From: Bacteroidota bacterium
Lineage (GTDB): Bacteria; Bacteroidota; Bacteroidia; Bacteroidales; JAAUTT01
NCBI GenBank assembly: GCA_020048915.1
Contig: JAIFLU010000045.1
Span: 1-41,328 of the forward strand
Reading direction: 5' to 3'
DNA: 41,328 nt
In this document: positions 32,714 to 41,328 of the stretch, in pieces
How the letters are laid out: each line of letters begins with the position of its first letter
Numbering within the stretch: the stretch's first letter is position 1
Position numbers and translations under genes: made by a program
The notes under the pieces: generated by a model
The model's database searches: none
Told to the model about the DNA's origin: nothing
Seen by the model: only the letters and a program-made list of their open reading frames with translations

Positions 32714-34066
32714 TTAAAACATCAAATAAACGGTAGTTCCTTTTTCAGATTCCGATTCAAGATGAATGCTTCCTTTATGCAAACGCATAACCTGTCTCGC
32801 GAAGCTTAGGCCAATACCGGACCCATTCTCTTTCGTAGTAAAAAATGGGACAAATACTTTGTCCATATCGTCCGCCAAAATACCATCCCCATTATCGGTT
32901 ATACTGATAAAAGTCCGGTTGCTTTCGTTTATTCCCGCAGAAATAATTATCTCCTTATCCGAACGGTTGCCTATCGCTTCCATGGCATTCTTCAACAGGT
33001 TAATCAGCGATTGGAATAAAAGTTTTTCATCAGCCAGAATAGTTAAGTCTTTTATCAGGAGTATGTAATTCGCTTTTATATCTTTCCCGGTTAGTTCCGG
33101 ACGAAACAACCGAAGCAGTTTCTCTATAATCTCATCAATCCCAATAATTATAAACTGGGGAAGTGGCATGCGGGTAAGCGAACGGAATTTTTCCACAAAT
33201 TCCAAAACACCGGTGCCGCGTTCTTCGATCATTTCCAATCCGGTTATTAATTCCGCGAGCATTTCCTGATCAATATCTTTAATATCAACTATTTCATTCC
33301 CTGTTCGTAACTGCCGAATGAGCGCCTGTGCCAGCGTATTTACCGGGGTTATGGAATTCATAATCTCGTGCGTTAAAACCCTGATCAGCTTTTGCCACGA
33401 ATCCAATTCCTGCTCTTCAAGTTCGCTATGAATATCCTGAAACGAAACCAGTTTCATATCAATGGTGCCAATGCGAAATTCGCCACACCGAAACGAAAGG
33501 TTGTTTACCTTGTTTCCCTGATTAATCCGAAATAAGGCATGCTGTCCTCCCCGAAGTGACAATACAAAATCGCCCAAACCTTCGTAAATGCTATTTAGAT
33601 CCCTTAGTTGGGAGATACTTCTGTATCCTAGCATTTTCAAAGCTGTTTCGTTGCAAAGTTCTACTTTCCCAGTGGAATAAAATGTTATTACCCCCACGTC
33701 CAGATTCGATACGACATAGTTGAGATAATGAAATTGCTTTTCTTTTTCCAGATTGGCTTTTGCCACAATTGCCTGTATTTCGGTAAGAATATTGGTAAGG
33801 TCTCTGAAAGACGAACCTTCCTGGTTTAGATTCAGACGAAATGATAAATTCTGTTCCCTTAAATTTATAAGGAACCTGGATAAATAGAGGTTAGTTTTGT
33901 TTTGATAATGCACCAATTCCCAAACCTGCACCAATATGATACCGGCCAGGAGCAACATGGTATAAAACCTGCTGGTATTCATTAGTACCCAGCAAAATAT
34001 AAAAATGGTGCCAGTAAGAAAGATTACCCGAAGCCAAATACCCAGATAAAATCTATTATAAACCAT
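32714..34066 (-). CDS. Sensor histidine kinase of cassette 2, no extracytoplasmic sensor
   Basis: A 450-residue inner-membrane kinase parallel to that at 10483-11820. Two membrane helices (about 10-29 and 35-54) leave no room for a periplasmic domain. A coiled region, a PAS-like domain (about 110-215; 'GVITFYSTGKVELCNE') and the HisKA follow, with H233 in 'LTHEIMNSITP' at exactly the same residue number as cassette 1. The HATPase has 'NLLKNAMEAI', 'DNGDGI' and 'GSGIGLSFARQ'. The start overlaps the regulator stop by 11 bp, as in cassette 1. It should phosphorylate the NtrC-type regulator of the same cassette; cross-talk between the cassettes is possible. Confidence 0.93.
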   Translation of the reverse strand: MVYNRFYLGIWLRVIFLTGTIFIFCWVLMNTSRFYTMLLLAGIILVQVWELVHYQNKTNLYLSRFLINLREQNLSFRLNLNQEGSSFRDLTNILTEIQAIVAKANLEKEKQFHYLNYVVSNLDVGVITFYSTGKVELCNETALKMLGYRSISQLRDLNSIYEGLGDFVLSLRGGQHALFRINQGNKVNNLSFRCGEFRIGTIDMKLVSFQDIHSELEEQELDSWQKLIRVLTHEIMNSITPVNTLAQALIRQLRTGNEIVDIKDIDQEMLAELITGLEMIEERGTGVLEFVEKFRSLTRMPLPQFIIIGIDEIIEKLLRLFRPELTGKDIKANYILLIKDLTILADEKLLFQSLINLLKNAMEAIGNRSDKEIIISAGINESNRTFISITDNGDGILADDMDKVFVPFFTTKENGSGIGLSFARQVMRLHKGSIHLESESEKGTTVYLMF

Positions 34067-35426
34067 ATTTTTCGATTTTGCTGTACAATGTTTTTCGGGT
34101 AATTCCTAATTCCTTGGCTGCAAGAGTCAGATTTCCTCTACTCTTACTTAAAGCTTTCTCTACTGTAATCCGCTCCATTTCTTCGAGATTCAGTGAATCG
34201 GACAACTTTAATTCTGTTTTAGCAGATTCAAATAAAAAATCGCTGTCTTTCAGGTTTTGGTTATCGGTTAAAATCAATGCCCGCTCAATGGCATGCTGAA
34301 GTTCACGCACATTCCCCGGCCATGAATATTTTTTTAATTTATCGGCAGCTGATGCAGTTAGTTTAATGCCTGGTTTGTTGTATTTACGGCTATATAACTG
34401 CAAAAAGTGTTCTGCCAGCAATAAAATATCCTCAAGCCGATCCCTTAAAGGAGGAAGTGTAATTTGGATGGTATTGATACGGTAAAGCAAATCTTCCCGA
34501 AAAACCCCGTCGCCAACCAATTGCTTTAAATCTTTGTTGGTGGCCGAGATAAGCCGTATATCCAGATTTACCGGTTGATTGGATCCCAACCGGTTTACAG
34601 TTCTGTTTTGAAGGGTTGTAAGAATTTTTCCCTGAAGCGACATGGTCAGGTTTCCAATCTCGTCCAGAAACAATGTTCCGCCATTGGCAGATTCAAATCG
34701 GCCTGCCCTCTCCTCTTTGGCATCGGTAAAAGCTCCTTTTGCATGGCCAAACAACTCTCCTTCAAAAAGCGATTCACTTAAGGAAGCGAGGTCCACTCCT
34801 ATAAAGATCCCCTTATTTCGCAACGATTTACGATGTATTTCCCTTGCAACCAACTCTTTTCCCGTTCCATTTTCGCCAACAATCAATACATTCGCATCAG
34901 TGGCCGCAACTTTATCAATGGTTTGAAAGAGGTTGATCATGGCAGGAGATTGTCCCAGTATATTCAGGAACGGCTTTGCTGCATCTTCTCCTAATATTTT
35001 CTGTTTCTGTTTTAATTGATTTACTTCCAAACGCGATTGCCGGTATTTAAGTCCGGCATACAGCGTGGATATCAGTTTTTCGAGGTTCCAGGGTTTAAGG
35101 ACAAAATCGATTGCCCCGAGACGTATAGCTTTGACAGCTAATTCCACATCGCCATAAGCGGTTATCATAATAACTGCCATATCGCTATCAATTGCAAGAA
35201 TTTCCTTCAACCAGAATAAACCTTCGTTCCCTGTATTTTTTCCTGCCTGAAAGTTCATGTCCAACAGCACAACGTCATAAAACTGTTCCCGTAAAGCAGT
35301 TGGCAACTGATTAGGAGAACGGATGCCGTCCACTTGTTCAAATTCAATTTTCAGAGAATAGCGAAGCGACTTTAGCAACCCCTCATTATCGTCGACTATA
35401 AGGATTTTACCGATTTTTTTATGCAT
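34056..35426 (-). CDS. NtrC-type sigma-54-dependent response regulator, cassette 2
   Basis: A 456-residue activator laid out like its paralogue at 11810-13186. The receiver has D56 ('LLDMNF') and the same 'NTGNEG' segment. The AAA+ domain has Walker A GENGTGK (184-190), 'GGTLFLDE', and a sigma-54 loop reading GAFTDA (231-236) in place of GAFTGA. The Fis-like C-terminus is 'LAAKELGITRKTLYSKI'. It is the first gene of the operon with the kinase and diverges from the permease start at 35625. The 198-bp gap carries a 22-bp tandem repeat that could be its own binding site. Confidence 0.93.
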   Translation of the reverse strand: MHKKIGKILIVDDNEGLLKSLRYSLKIEFEQVDGIRSPNQLPTALREQFYDVVLLDMNFQAGKNTGNEGLFWLKEILAIDSDMAVIMITAYGDVELAVKAIRLGAIDFVLKPWNLEKLISTLYAGLKYRQSRLEVNQLKQKQKILGEDAAKPFLNILGQSPAMINLFQTIDKVAATDANVLIVGENGTGKELVAREIHRKSLRNKGIFIGVDLASLSESLFEGELFGHAKGAFTDAKEERAGRFESANGGTLFLDEIGNLTMSLQGKILTTLQNRTVNRLGSNQPVNLDIRLISATNKDLKQLVGDGVFREDLLYRINTIQITLPPLRDRLEDILLLAEHFLQLYSRKYNKPGIKLTASAADKLKKYSWPGNVRELQHAIERALILTDNQNLKDSDFLFESAKTELKLSDSLNLEEMERITVEKALSKSRGNLTLAAKELGITRKTLYSKIEKYGL

Positions 35427-35482
35427 GAGGATATTGATTTAGAGAAGTAAAAATAAATAAATTGAGATTACTGGAATCAAAA

Positions 35483-35526
35483 TGTATACTAAATAAACGC
35501 TCATTGTATAGAAAGTAAACAATCAT
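35483..35526. repeat. 22-bp tandem direct repeat between regulator 2 and permease 2
   Basis: Two adjacent 22-bp copies, 35483-35504 and 35505-35526, match at 17 of 22 positions; both begin TGTATA and share A-A-n-T-A-A-A-C and a closing T-C-A-T. The period of 22 is close to two helical turns, so a protein would bind both copies on one face of the DNA. The location, about 60-120 bp upstream of a weak -24/-12-like sequence (35587-35601), fits an enhancer for the NtrC-type regulator (inference). Confidence 0.65.
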
Positions 35527-35624
35527 TCCATTTTATTTCAATATATGGAACATCTATTCTGTTGATTTGCATTGATATAATTATATTGGCATTGCACTTG
35601 AAAGACTTAAAAAACTCAAATTCA

Positions 35625-37985
35625 ATGATACGGACCTATTTTAACATCGCTTTTCGAATAATACGGCGCAACTGGTCGTTTACCCTCATCAATATTTCGG
35701 GGATAGCCATTGGTATAGCAACCTTTGTTTTAATAATGCTCTGGGTAACCGACGAATTAAATTATGACAAGTTTAACACCAACTATAAAAACCTTTATAG
35801 GGTGGTCGAAAACCAATTTTATGCCGGAGGGGAAGTGTTTCCGGTAGCAGTAACTCCCGCACCTCTCTCTGCCAAAATAAAGGAAGAGTACCCGGAAGTT
35901 AAAAAATCCAGCCGGTTTGCTTCCAATTGGTACACGGTTAAGCAAGGGGATAAATTAATTACCGAAGAATTTTCGCTTGTCGATCCCGACTTTCTCAACA
36001 TGTTTTCGGTGGAATTGATTAAGGGAGACAAAGCAAAAATTTTGACAGATCCGCAATCTGTAATCTTTACAGAAGCACTTGCCTCTAAATACTTCGGAAA
36101 AGAAGATGCGCTAGGGAAAACAATTACGATAGATAAAAAGGAATTCGTGGTAACGGGAATTATGAAAGAATTTCCAAAGAATTCACATTACCAGGTAAAA
36201 TCTATTATTCCGTTCCTCTATTTAAAATCGGTCGGAGAAAACCTCGAAGAGTGGGGCAATAATTCTTACTGGACCTACATTCTTCTGGCTCAGAATACAG
36301 CTATTAAATCTTTCAACAAAAAAATCAAGGATTTGATCACCCGAAACAACAAAGGAGGAGGGAAAACAGATATATATGCACAGCATATTGGGGAAATACA
36401 TTTATTCTCCTCTGGTAAGTTTACCGCAGAAATTGGATCTCAGGGTGACATACGATATGTCAGGACACTTTCACTTGTAGCTATTTTCATCTTGCTTATT
36501 GCTTGTATAAACTTTATGAATCTGTCGACCGCTCAATCTGTAAAGCGGGCCAGGGAAGTTGGAATGCGAAAAATAACAGGTGCAAGACGAAGCCGACTCA
36601 TCCTCCAGTTTTTGGCAGAATCTGTTTTAATGGTGCTTTTAGCCGACATTATTGCTATGGTGATTGTTGAATCGCTATTACCTATGTTCAATAACTTAAC
36701 GGCGAAAGAGCTAGCTATTGATTACTTTTCTTACAACCATTTGAAAAGTACCCTGGGAATTGTATTAATAACCGGAATTGTGGCGGGGAGTTATCCGGCA
36801 TTCTTTTTATCTTCTTTTAATCCTTTAAAAGTTTTAAAAGGTACTTTTCGGTCCGGTAAAGGCGCCGCTATATTTCGCAAAGTATTAGTGACGGGCCAGT
36901 TTGCTATTTCAATCATTTTAATAATTGGTACGCTGGTTATAGCCTCGCAATTACACTATATCCAAAGCAAGAAATTGGGGTATGACCGCGAAAACCTGGT
37001 TTACTTTTATTACGGAAATGAAATTAAATCGCATATGCAGGCTTTTAAACAGGAACTTCTGGCAGAACCTGGCATCCAAGCGGTTTCATCGTCCAATCAG
37101 GTTCCCACTTACATTGGGAATTCAACCGCTGGTTGGAATTGGGAAGGAAAAAGCAGCACCGAAAACGTGCTGATGCACATGGTAATGGTGGACGAAGATT
37201 ATCAAAAAGCATTAAGATTAACAATGGCTGAAGGTAGATTTTATACATCCGAAATGATGAACGACACTACTTCGGTAGTAATTAACCAAACTGCTGCCCG
37301 TATTATCAGCGAAAAGGAATCTGCCGTTGGAAAGTTTATAACGTATGGACCTTATCGGCTGAACATTATTGGAGTCGTAAACGATTTTCACTTTAAATCG
37401 GTTCACCGGAAGATAGAACCTTTAATTTTAGTTTTCCTTCCTAAGGAATGCTATGTTTCGTTTGTAAGAATTGGTCCCGGCAATCAGGAACACTATTTGA
37501 AACATATTGAAAAGGTTTATAAAAAATACTCCACAGAACAACCCTATTTTGCCCGATTTTTAGATACCGAATTGAATAACCTCTATACTGCTGAGAAACG
37601 GATGAGTGTTATATTTAAATATTTTGCTGTCCTTGCCATCTTTATATCCTGCTTGGGACTTTTTGGTTTATCGCTTTACACTGCCGAGCAGAAAACTAAG
37701 GAAATTGGAATTCGGAAAACCATGGGCGCATCCGTTCAATCAATCGTGTGGCTATTTTTAAAACAATATTTTCGCTGGGTGGCAGTTGCTACAGTTATAG
37801 CTATGCCTATAGCCTGGTACACAATGGAAATGTGGCTTAATAATTTTGCGTACAGGATAAGCTTAAAACCAACGGAATTTATTGTGGCTGCAGCATTAGC
37901 CTTCTTCATAGCCATGCTAACAGTAAGTTATCAGGCATTTAAAGCGGCTAGTCAAAACCCGGTTATGTCGATAAAGTATGAATAG
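35625..37985 (+). CDS. MacB/FtsX-family ABC transporter permease, cassette 2
   Basis: A 786-residue permease of the same double FtsX architecture as that at 13356-15740. It has a first helix (about 18-40), a large extracytoplasmic domain (about 45-280), then 'FILLIACINFMNLSTAQS' and 'REVGMRKITGAR', a second extracytoplasmic domain, and a C-terminal half with 'KEIGIRKTMGAS' and the end 'NPVMSIKYE'. The ATG at 35625 is preferred over an in-frame ATG at 35562, because it aligns with the start of the cassette 1 paralogue ('MFRNYLQI' / 'MIRTYFNI') and the longer start would run through the candidate promoter. No ATPase gene is adjacent. It converges on the chemoreceptor, 21 bp away. Confidence 0.92.
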   Translation: MIRTYFNIAFRIIRRNWSFTLINISGIAIGIATFVLIMLWVTDELNYDKFNTNYKNLYRVVENQFYAGGEVFPVAVTPAPLSAKIKEEYPEVKKSSRFASNWYTVKQGDKLITEEFSLVDPDFLNMFSVELIKGDKAKILTDPQSVIFTEALASKYFGKEDALGKTITIDKKEFVVTGIMKEFPKNSHYQVKSIIPFLYLKSVGENLEEWGNNSYWTYILLAQNTAIKSFNKKIKDLITRNNKGGGKTDIYAQHIGEIHLFSSGKFTAEIGSQGDIRYVRTLSLVAIFILLIACINFMNLSTAQSVKRAREVGMRKITGARRSRLILQFLAESVLMVLLADIIAMVIVESLLPMFNNLTAKELAIDYFSYNHLKSTLGIVLITGIVAGSYPAFFLSSFNPLKVLKGTFRSGKGAAIFRKVLVTGQFAISIILIIGTLVIASQLHYIQSKKLGYDRENLVYFYYGNEIKSHMQAFKQELLAEPGIQAVSSSNQVPTYIGNSTAGWNWEGKSSTENVLMHMVMVDEDYQKALRLTMAEGRFYTSEMMNDTTSVVINQTAARIISEKESAVGKFITYGPYRLNIIGVVNDFHFKSVHRKIEPLILVFLPKECYVSFVRIGPGNQEHYLKHIEKVYKKYSTEQPYFARFLDTELNNLYTAEKRMSVIFKYFAVLAIFISCLGLFGLSLYTAEQKTKEIGIRKTMGASVQSIVWLFLKQYFRWVAVATVIAMPIAWYTMEMWLNNFAYRISLKPTEFIVAAALAFFIAMLTVSYQAFKAASQNPVMSIKYE

Positions 37986-38006
37986 AAATTCGGATTATTT
38001 TAGCAC

Positions 38007-39137
38007 TTAATTTCTCCTTCTTCCGGTTCCATCTGTTTGAAAAAACGAAATAATATCTTTTAATTGTTCTGCCTGACTGGAGAGATTATCGGCATTTCCC
38101 GACATAAGTTCCGCAGATGTTGCATTTTGCTGTGTAACCGAATTCAACTGCTGTATTGCATTATTTACCTGCATTGCGCCATTATTTTGTTCCATACTCG
38201 ACGATGCAATTTCCTGAACTAAGCTGGTTGTTTTTTCGATATCCGGAATAATTTTGAACATTAGATTTCCGGATTCCTCAGTTGCTTTTACGCTCTGCTT
38301 GGCCAGCCGAACAATTTCTTCGGCAGCTACCTTGCTTCGCTCAGCCAGTTTTCTCACCTCTGCAGCCACCACAGCAAATCCTCTGCCGTGTTCGCCTGCT
38401 CTTGCAGCCTCCACAGCAGCATTAAGCGCCAAAATATTTGTTTGAAATGCAATATCGTTTATAATGCTTATTTTATCTGAAATTGCGTGAACCGAATCCA
38501 AACTTTCTCTGGCAGCTTTACTCACTAAATTTATTCCTTCAGAGACTTTTATAGCAATAGTTTCCGTCTGTTTTGCGGCAGTAGTGTTATTGTCAATATT
38601 CGCAGCCATCTCTTCCATGGTAGAGGATACTTCTTCAACCGACGAAGCTTGCTCGTTGGCAGCTTCCGAAAGTCGCCCGGAGGTAGTATTTAGTTCACCA
38701 CTTGATTTTGCTAGGTTATCAGCGCTTTTCTTTACTTCTTCCACAACACTGCTAATGTTTTCAACCATTTTTTTTAAAGAAGCATTTAATACTCCCAACT
38801 CATAATTTGCATTTGAATCTTTCATGGATATTTGCAGTTCGCCCTCCGACACCCGCTTCACATCTTCAATCATTCGCGAAAGGGGCATTTTAAGAATCTT
38901 ATTGAGGTATATGTATACGCCAGTTCCTACTGCAAAACATAAAGGGGTGGCCCAAAAAAGACTAGACAAGCCAATAGTCCCCACTAAATAATATATAAAG
39001 CAGCAAAATAAGGTAAAACTAACTGTCCAAATACCTACCGATAACATAATGGATTTCCCGAATATTGCCCGCAAAATAAAATAAGCTGGAACAATACTCC
39101 CCAATGTTACCAGAAATACTACCAAATATTGATTCAT
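38007..39137 (-). CDS. Methyl-accepting chemotaxis-like protein without sensor domain
   Basis: A 376-residue membrane protein. Three hydrophobic helices (about 5-26, 29-52 and 57-80) are joined by very short loops, so no periplasmic or PAS sensor is present. A HAMP-like stretch (about 80-130; '[22 protein letters not shown]') leads to a long coiled-coil signalling domain with the conserved hairpin tip '[32 protein letters not shown]'-type sequence near 237-268. The tail 'TGRRRN' carries no CheR-tethering pentapeptide. It would signal through CheW/CheA, none of which is in view. It may sense membrane state or act with a partner (inference). Confidence 0.9.
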   Translation of the reverse strand: MNQYLVVFLVTLGSIVPAYFILRAIFGKSIMLSVGIWTVSFTLFCCFIYYLVGTIGLSSLFWATPLCFAVGTGVYIYLNKILKMPLSRMIEDVKRVSEGELQISMKDSNANYELGVLNASLKKMVENISSVVEEVKKSADNLAKSSGELNTTSGRLSEAANEQASSVEEVSSTMEEMAANIDNNTTAAKQTETIAIKVSEGINLVSKAARESLDSVHAISDKISIINDIAFQTNILALNAAVEAARAGEHGRGFAVVAAEVRKLAERSKVAAEEIVRLAKQSVKATEESGNLMFKIIPDIEKTTSLVQEIASSSMEQNNGAMQVNNAIQQLNSVTQQNATSAELMSGNADNLSSQAEQLKDIISFFQTDGTGRRRN

Positions 39138-39679
39138 AGTGTATGTTTTAGTTTTATTAAATTACTCTATAACTTAAAGATAGTAATTTGTATACATTAT
39201 AGCAATTAACAGCATCTTTTATCCAAAAATGGTTCCCAAAATCACCTTCATTACACTGCTTATTGGATAATCTTCCAAGGTTGTAAAGTCAATAAATAAC
39301 CTAATAGATTTTCGATAGGAAAACAAATGATTAATCTAATAATGTATCCTCAAACCATTTAATATAAAGAAAGAGTGTTCTCCGGTAAAAAACAGGTCAC
39401 CGTTATGCGGCTTAGAGCCATTTGTTGTATTCGTTTGTCTACAAACAGTTCGCAGCTACATTGCTTTTTTAGTCGCGTAGCGACGTCCTGTTTGTAGTAA
39501 AAAAAATATATACTCGTCAAAAATAAGCCCCCGCGGGGCGACCTGTTTGTAATCCATTATATTACAAGTTTTGTAAGAATTAACAACTTTTTACCGGACA
39601 ACAATGATAAAGAGAATAAAAATACAACCGAAATTGCATTTTACAGATTGGCTCTGTCTTTAGAAAGAAAACAGTAAGC
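39138..39679. other. Intergenic region with MITE-like element
   Basis: A 542-bp gap without a credible gene. The chemoreceptor promoter should lie at its left end: on the minus strand a TATCTTTA -7-like box near 39178 follows TTG by 20 bases, only a weak match. The middle is the element at 39377-39602, and the remainder is AT-rich with nothing recognisable. Confidence 0.5.
39377..39602. mobile_element. MITE-like element with terminal and nested inverted repeats
   Basis: About 226 bp bounded by 15-bp terminal inverted repeats, GTTCTCCGGTAAAAA (39377-39391) and its complement at 39588-39602, matching at 14 of 15 bases. Inside, the motif CTGTTTGTA or a variant occurs four times: twice on the minus strand (39390-39398 as AAACAGGTC, 39439-39448) and twice on the plus strand (39487-39497, 39540-39550), nested so that outer pairs with outer and inner with inner. 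Three copies are preceded by a short palindrome with a small loop and different stem sequence: GTCGC/GCGAC (39472-39484), GCCCC/GGGGC (39527-39539) and CCG/CGG (39400-39410). No ORF and no clear target-site duplication. A non-autonomous transposon remnant is the best reading; a REP-like structured repeat is the alternative. Confidence 0.6.
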
Positions 39680-41257
39680 TTAAAATTCCGAAGTAAAGTG
39701 AAATTTAATCTTTTGGAATTTTTCCTGAGCCATTTGCAAGGTATAGGCAGAATCTGCTAAAAATACATCCCTACCGTGTTTATCTTCAGCAATATATTGA
39801 TATTTACGTTTTTTAAATTCTTCCAGTTCTTTCCGATCGTCGCAAACAATCCAGCAGGCTTTATATAACTGAACTGGCTCGTAACGGCATTGGGCACCAT
39901 ATTCATGTTCCAAACGGTACTGAATAACTTCAAACTGAAGGGCTCCTACTGTACCAATAATTCTACGGTTATTTCCACGATTAAAGAATAACTGCGCTAC
40001 CCCTTCGTCCATTAATTGGTCCAATCCCTTCGCCAGTTGCTTAAACTTCATAGGGTCGGCATTCTCCACATAACGAAACAATTCGGGCGAAAAACTGGGA
40101 ATACCTTTGAAATGAATTTGCTCCCCTTCGGATAATGTATCTCCGATTTTAAAGTTACCGGTATCGTGTATCCCAACAATATCGCCAGGAAATGCTTCAT
40201 CAATCACCGATTTTTTGTCGGCCATGAACGAAGTAGGATTCGCAAATTTTAATTGTTTGCCCAATCGCACATGAAAGAAATTCTTGTTGCGCTCAAATTT
40301 CCCGGAGCAAACCCGCACAAAAGCAATACGGTCGCGATGGTTAGGATCCATATTGGCGTGTATCTTGAAAACAAAACCCGAAAATTTTTCCTCTTCCGGA
40401 TTAACAATTCGTTCCAAGGTATCGAACGATTTAGGGGTGGGCGCTATTTTGATAAAGCAATCGAGCAATTCCCTTATCCCAAAATTATTCAAAGCACTAC
40501 CAAAAAATACAGGAGCCAATTTCCCCGCCAGGTATTGGTTTATATCAAACTCGGGGTATACACCTTCCAGCAATTCCAAATCCTCGCGCAGCTTATCGGC
40601 ATATGAGCCAATATACCCTTCGAGTTCATCGCTGTTAATGTCTTTCAGATCTATCGATTCCCCGATAGTCGATTTTTCGACCTCTGTAAACAGATTCAGG
40701 TTTTCTTCAAAAATATTGTAAACGCCTTTAAAGGTTGGTCCGTTACTAATAGGCCAGCTCAAAGGGCGCACTTTTATCTGTAGTTCTTTTTCGATATCAT
40801 CCAAAAGATCAAAAGGATCAATCCCGCTGCGGTCGAGTTTATTAATAAATACCATAACAGGTGTATGCCGCATACGACAAACATTCATTAGTTTGAGTGT
40901 TTGTGCTTCGACCCCTTTTGCGCAGTCGATTACAATAATAACACTGTCAACAGCAGTAAGTGTGCGAAAAGTATCTTCGGCAAAATCCTGGTGACCAGGG
41001 GTGTCGAGGATGTTTATTTTTATGTCGTTATATTCAAATCCCATTACCGATGTAGCAACCGAAATACCACGCTGCTTTTCAATCTCCATAAAGTCGGAAG
41101 TAGCAGTACGCTTTATTTTGTTCGATTTTACCGCTCCTGCCACATGGATAGCCCCACCAAATAACAATAGTTTTTCGGTTAAGGTTGTTTTACCGGCATC
41201 GGGGTGACTAATAATAGCAAATGTCCGTCTTCTCTTTGTTTCGTCTAAAAAATTCAT
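39680..41257 (-). CDS. prfC: Peptide chain release factor 3
   Basis: A 525-residue translational GTPase, full length for RF3. G1 is S17-HPDAGKTT, G3 is DTPGH (85-89), and G4 is NKLD (139-142); the switch region '[13 protein letters not shown]' is the RF3 form of the classical motif. Domains II and III follow ('[11 protein letters not shown]'-type beta-barrel, then '[18 protein letters not shown]', an RF3 hallmark). It acts in the cytosol to release RF1/RF2 from the ribosome after termination, using GTP. It appears monocistronic; a TACTTTTG -7-like box lies at 41284-41277, without a clear -33 box. Identification is firm and independent of neighbours. Confidence 0.97.
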   Translation of the reverse strand: MNFLDETKRRRTFAIISHPDAGKTTLTEKLLLFGGAIHVAGAVKSNKIKRTATSDFMEIEKQRGISVATSVMGFEYNDIKINILDTPGHQDFAEDTFRTLTAVDSVIIVIDCAKGVEAQTLKLMNVCRMRHTPVMVFINKLDRSGIDPFDLLDDIEKELQIKVRPLSWPISNGPTFKGVYNIFEENLNLFTEVEKSTIGESIDLKDINSDELEGYIGSYADKLREDLELLEGVYPEFDINQYLAGKLAPVFFGSALNNFGIRELLDCFIKIAPTPKSFDTLERIVNPEEEKFSGFVFKIHANMDPNHRDRIAFVRVCSGKFERNKNFFHVRLGKQLKFANPTSFMADKKSVIDEAFPGDIVGIHDTGNFKIGDTLSEGEQIHFKGIPSFSPELFRYVENADPMKFKQLAKGLDQLMDEGVAQLFFNRGNNRRIIGTVGALQFEVIQYRLEHEYGAQCRYEPVQLYKACWIVCDDRKELEEFKKRKYQYIAEDKHGRDVFLADSAYTLQMAQEKFQKIKFHFTSEF

Positions 41258-41328
41258 TTAATCTGTTTTGAACGTGCAAAAGTAATATTTTTTGAGATAC
41301 GGGGGAAGAAAAGAAAAAGGGGATAATT

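Noticed and set aside
35562..35624. Longer N-terminus for permease 2
   Set aside because: The extra 21 residues are absent from the cassette 1 paralogue and overlap the candidate promoter; the ATG at 35625 aligns with the paralogue's start.
39377..39602. CRISPR array
   Set aside because: The repeats are in both orientations, differ in length and stem sequence, and are not evenly spaced; no cas gene is near.

Overview
The window looks like chromosomal DNA from a free-living Bacteroidota, probably in or near the Bacteroidales/Marinilabiliales. The evidence is internal: low GC, promoters of the TTTG-N19-TAnnTTTG type, a secreted M6 peptidase with a C-terminal type IX secretion (Por) sorting domain, PorT-like outer-membrane barrels, MacB/FtsX permeases paired with NtrC-type regulators, and GH2/GH3 glycosidases of the kind common in polysaccharide-degrading members. 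No rRNA, tRNA, CRISPR array, phage gene or intact transposase was seen.

Layout. (1) 1-10287 is a carbohydrate block: the 3' part of a GH3/serine-hydrolase fusion, a convergent sugar isomerase/epimerase-like TIM barrel, and two tandem GH2 enzymes. The first GH2 gene is broken by an 11-bp tandem duplication; removing one copy restores a 949-residue enzyme exactly. The second is a LacZ-like GH2 with a LamG-type domain inserted in its TIM barrel. No SusC/SusD pair is in view. (2) 10483-15740 is a histidine kinase / NtrC-type regulator operon divergent from a MacB-like permease, ending at a strong terminator. (3) 16009-26035 is a mixed stretch: a small secreted protein, a methyltransferase, a BaiN/HI0933-like flavoprotein, a small barrel, the M6 peptidase, a 104-residue conserved-looking protein followed by two micro-ORFs that run by ATGA overlaps into an EamA transporter, an anchored metallo-beta-lactamase-fold protein, and a retropepsin-like/PDZ lipoprotein. 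(4) 26336-32639 is a TetR-led operon resembling an extra Lol system: outer-membrane barrel, LolD-like ATPase, two FtsX permeases, a LolA-like carrier and a GyrI-like ligand-binding protein. (5) 32714-37985 is a second copy of the kinase/regulator/permease cassette. (6) 38007-41257 holds a chemoreceptor without a sensor domain, a MITE-like element of about 226 bp, and prfC (release factor 3).

The most system-like signal is the pair of kinase-NtrC-permease cassettes. Both have the same gene order, the same divergent layout, the same 11-bp overlap between regulator and kinase, and a kinase with two membrane helices but no extracytoplasmic sensor. This suggests (inference) a Bce-like arrangement in which the large permease does the sensing and a sigma-54-type activator responds. 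The main regulatory sites are a complete promoter plus dyad operator for the TetR operon, and a 22-bp tandem repeat between the divergent genes of the second cassette. Everything rests on reading the sequence by eye; no search or alignment program was run.
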